A stretch of 60,000 nucleotides of DNA, taken from contig CAIIXF020000010.1 of assembly GCA_903813345.2 (NCBI GenBank), forward strand, positions 28,298,425 through 28,358,424, given 5' to 3'. This DNA is from Owenia fusiformis (lineage: Eukaryota; Annelida; Polychaeta; Sabellida; Oweniidae). Within the stretch, counting starts at the first letter, position 1, and the number at the start of each line of letters is the position of its first letter. The notes beneath the pieces are model-generated. The model did not search any database. It saw only the letters and a list, made by a program, of their open reading frames with translations, and was not told the origin of the DNA. This document shows positions 59,828 through 60,000 of this stretch, piece by piece. The translations under genes and the position numbers were made by a program.

Positions 59828-60000
59828 ATGGAAACGATGAGACACATAGTTTTACTGCTGATTTGGATGAAGCTGTTACCTAGCAACCAATGTGCCGATC
59901 TTCTCCATCCTGAATCCGATGTGACCTCAAGCCATGGACATTATCCCCCAATGTATTGTAAATACACACATATCGTCTTCAAAGGAGACACAGGAGCATT
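59828..60000 (+). CDS. Start of a secreted protein, truncated by the right edge
   Basis: ATG at 59828 opens a frame to the window end (57 codons). Residues 1-23 form a signal peptide (METMRHIVLLLIWMKLLPSN). The rest includes SDVTSSHGHYPPMYCKYTHI and FKGDTGA, loosely like the start of a CUB domain (a C-x-Y-x-F-x-G type pattern), but too short to assign. An alternative ATG at 59837 is in the same frame. Confidence 0.55.
   Translation, partial: METMRHIVLLLIWMKLLPSNQCADLLHPESDVTSSHGHYPPMYCKYTHIVFKGDTGA

Overview
The window is nuclear DNA of an invertebrate bilaterian. It is AT-rich, has GT-AG introns, and is dense in TA-flanked MITEs, tandem repeats and low-copy transposon debris. The gene content (a one-exon Toll-like receptor pair, secreted chitin-binding/vWA proteins, and a Mab-21/cGAS-like nucleotidyltransferase) and the repeat style suggest a marine lophotrochozoan or similar animal. 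I cannot name the species.

The backbone is one very long minus-strand gene, NOL6 (Nrap, the animal counterpart of yeast Utp22 of the small-subunit processome). Its start codon is at 46701. I could follow 21 exons in continuous phase down to 1275, giving 1,058 codons; the last roughly 70-90 codons lie off the left edge. Two neighbouring NOL6 introns are unusually large and carry complete plus-strand, antisense genes. The 11.3-kb intron (5849-17178) holds two intronless Toll-like receptor loci: an intact one (about 6979-9327) and a tandem copy (11661-13988) broken by an 11-bp duplication and a 14-bp deletion. The 15.0-kb intron (17974-32943) holds two tandem eight-exon genes (18893-23820 and 25547-32060). 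Both encode a signal peptide, a six-cysteine peritrophin-A-like chitin-binding module and a vWA domain with an intact MIDAS. Their exons 2-8 have identical lengths.

Upstream of NOL6, 46.7-57.6 kb is almost all repeats: several TA-flanked MITEs, a hairpin-ended element family, and a 5-kb composite element with long inverted arms. An intronless minus-strand Mab-21/cGAS-like gene with the catalytic acidic triad follows at 57683-59053. The first coding exon of a secreted protein begins at 59828 and runs off the right edge.

The repeats are legible enough to order some events. A hAT element with an 8-bp target duplication sits inside a mariner derivative, which sits inside a 100-bp tandem repeat (14.2-16.6 kb). 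A 3,968-bp element with perfect 19-bp TIRs and a TAA duplication fills most of one NOL6 intron (39821-43788). A 1.7-kb element with a 47-bp perfect inverted repeat is in intron 3 of the first vWA gene and absent from its paralogue. A 39-bp tandem repeat in the second vWA gene has copied the exon-4 splice donor six times.

Taken together this is a housekeeping ribosome-biogenesis gene whose introns shelter two pairs of putative surface or secreted defence genes on the opposite strand, with a cGAS-like receptor candidate 11 kb upstream. Defence roles are inferred from domains, not shown by the sequence.
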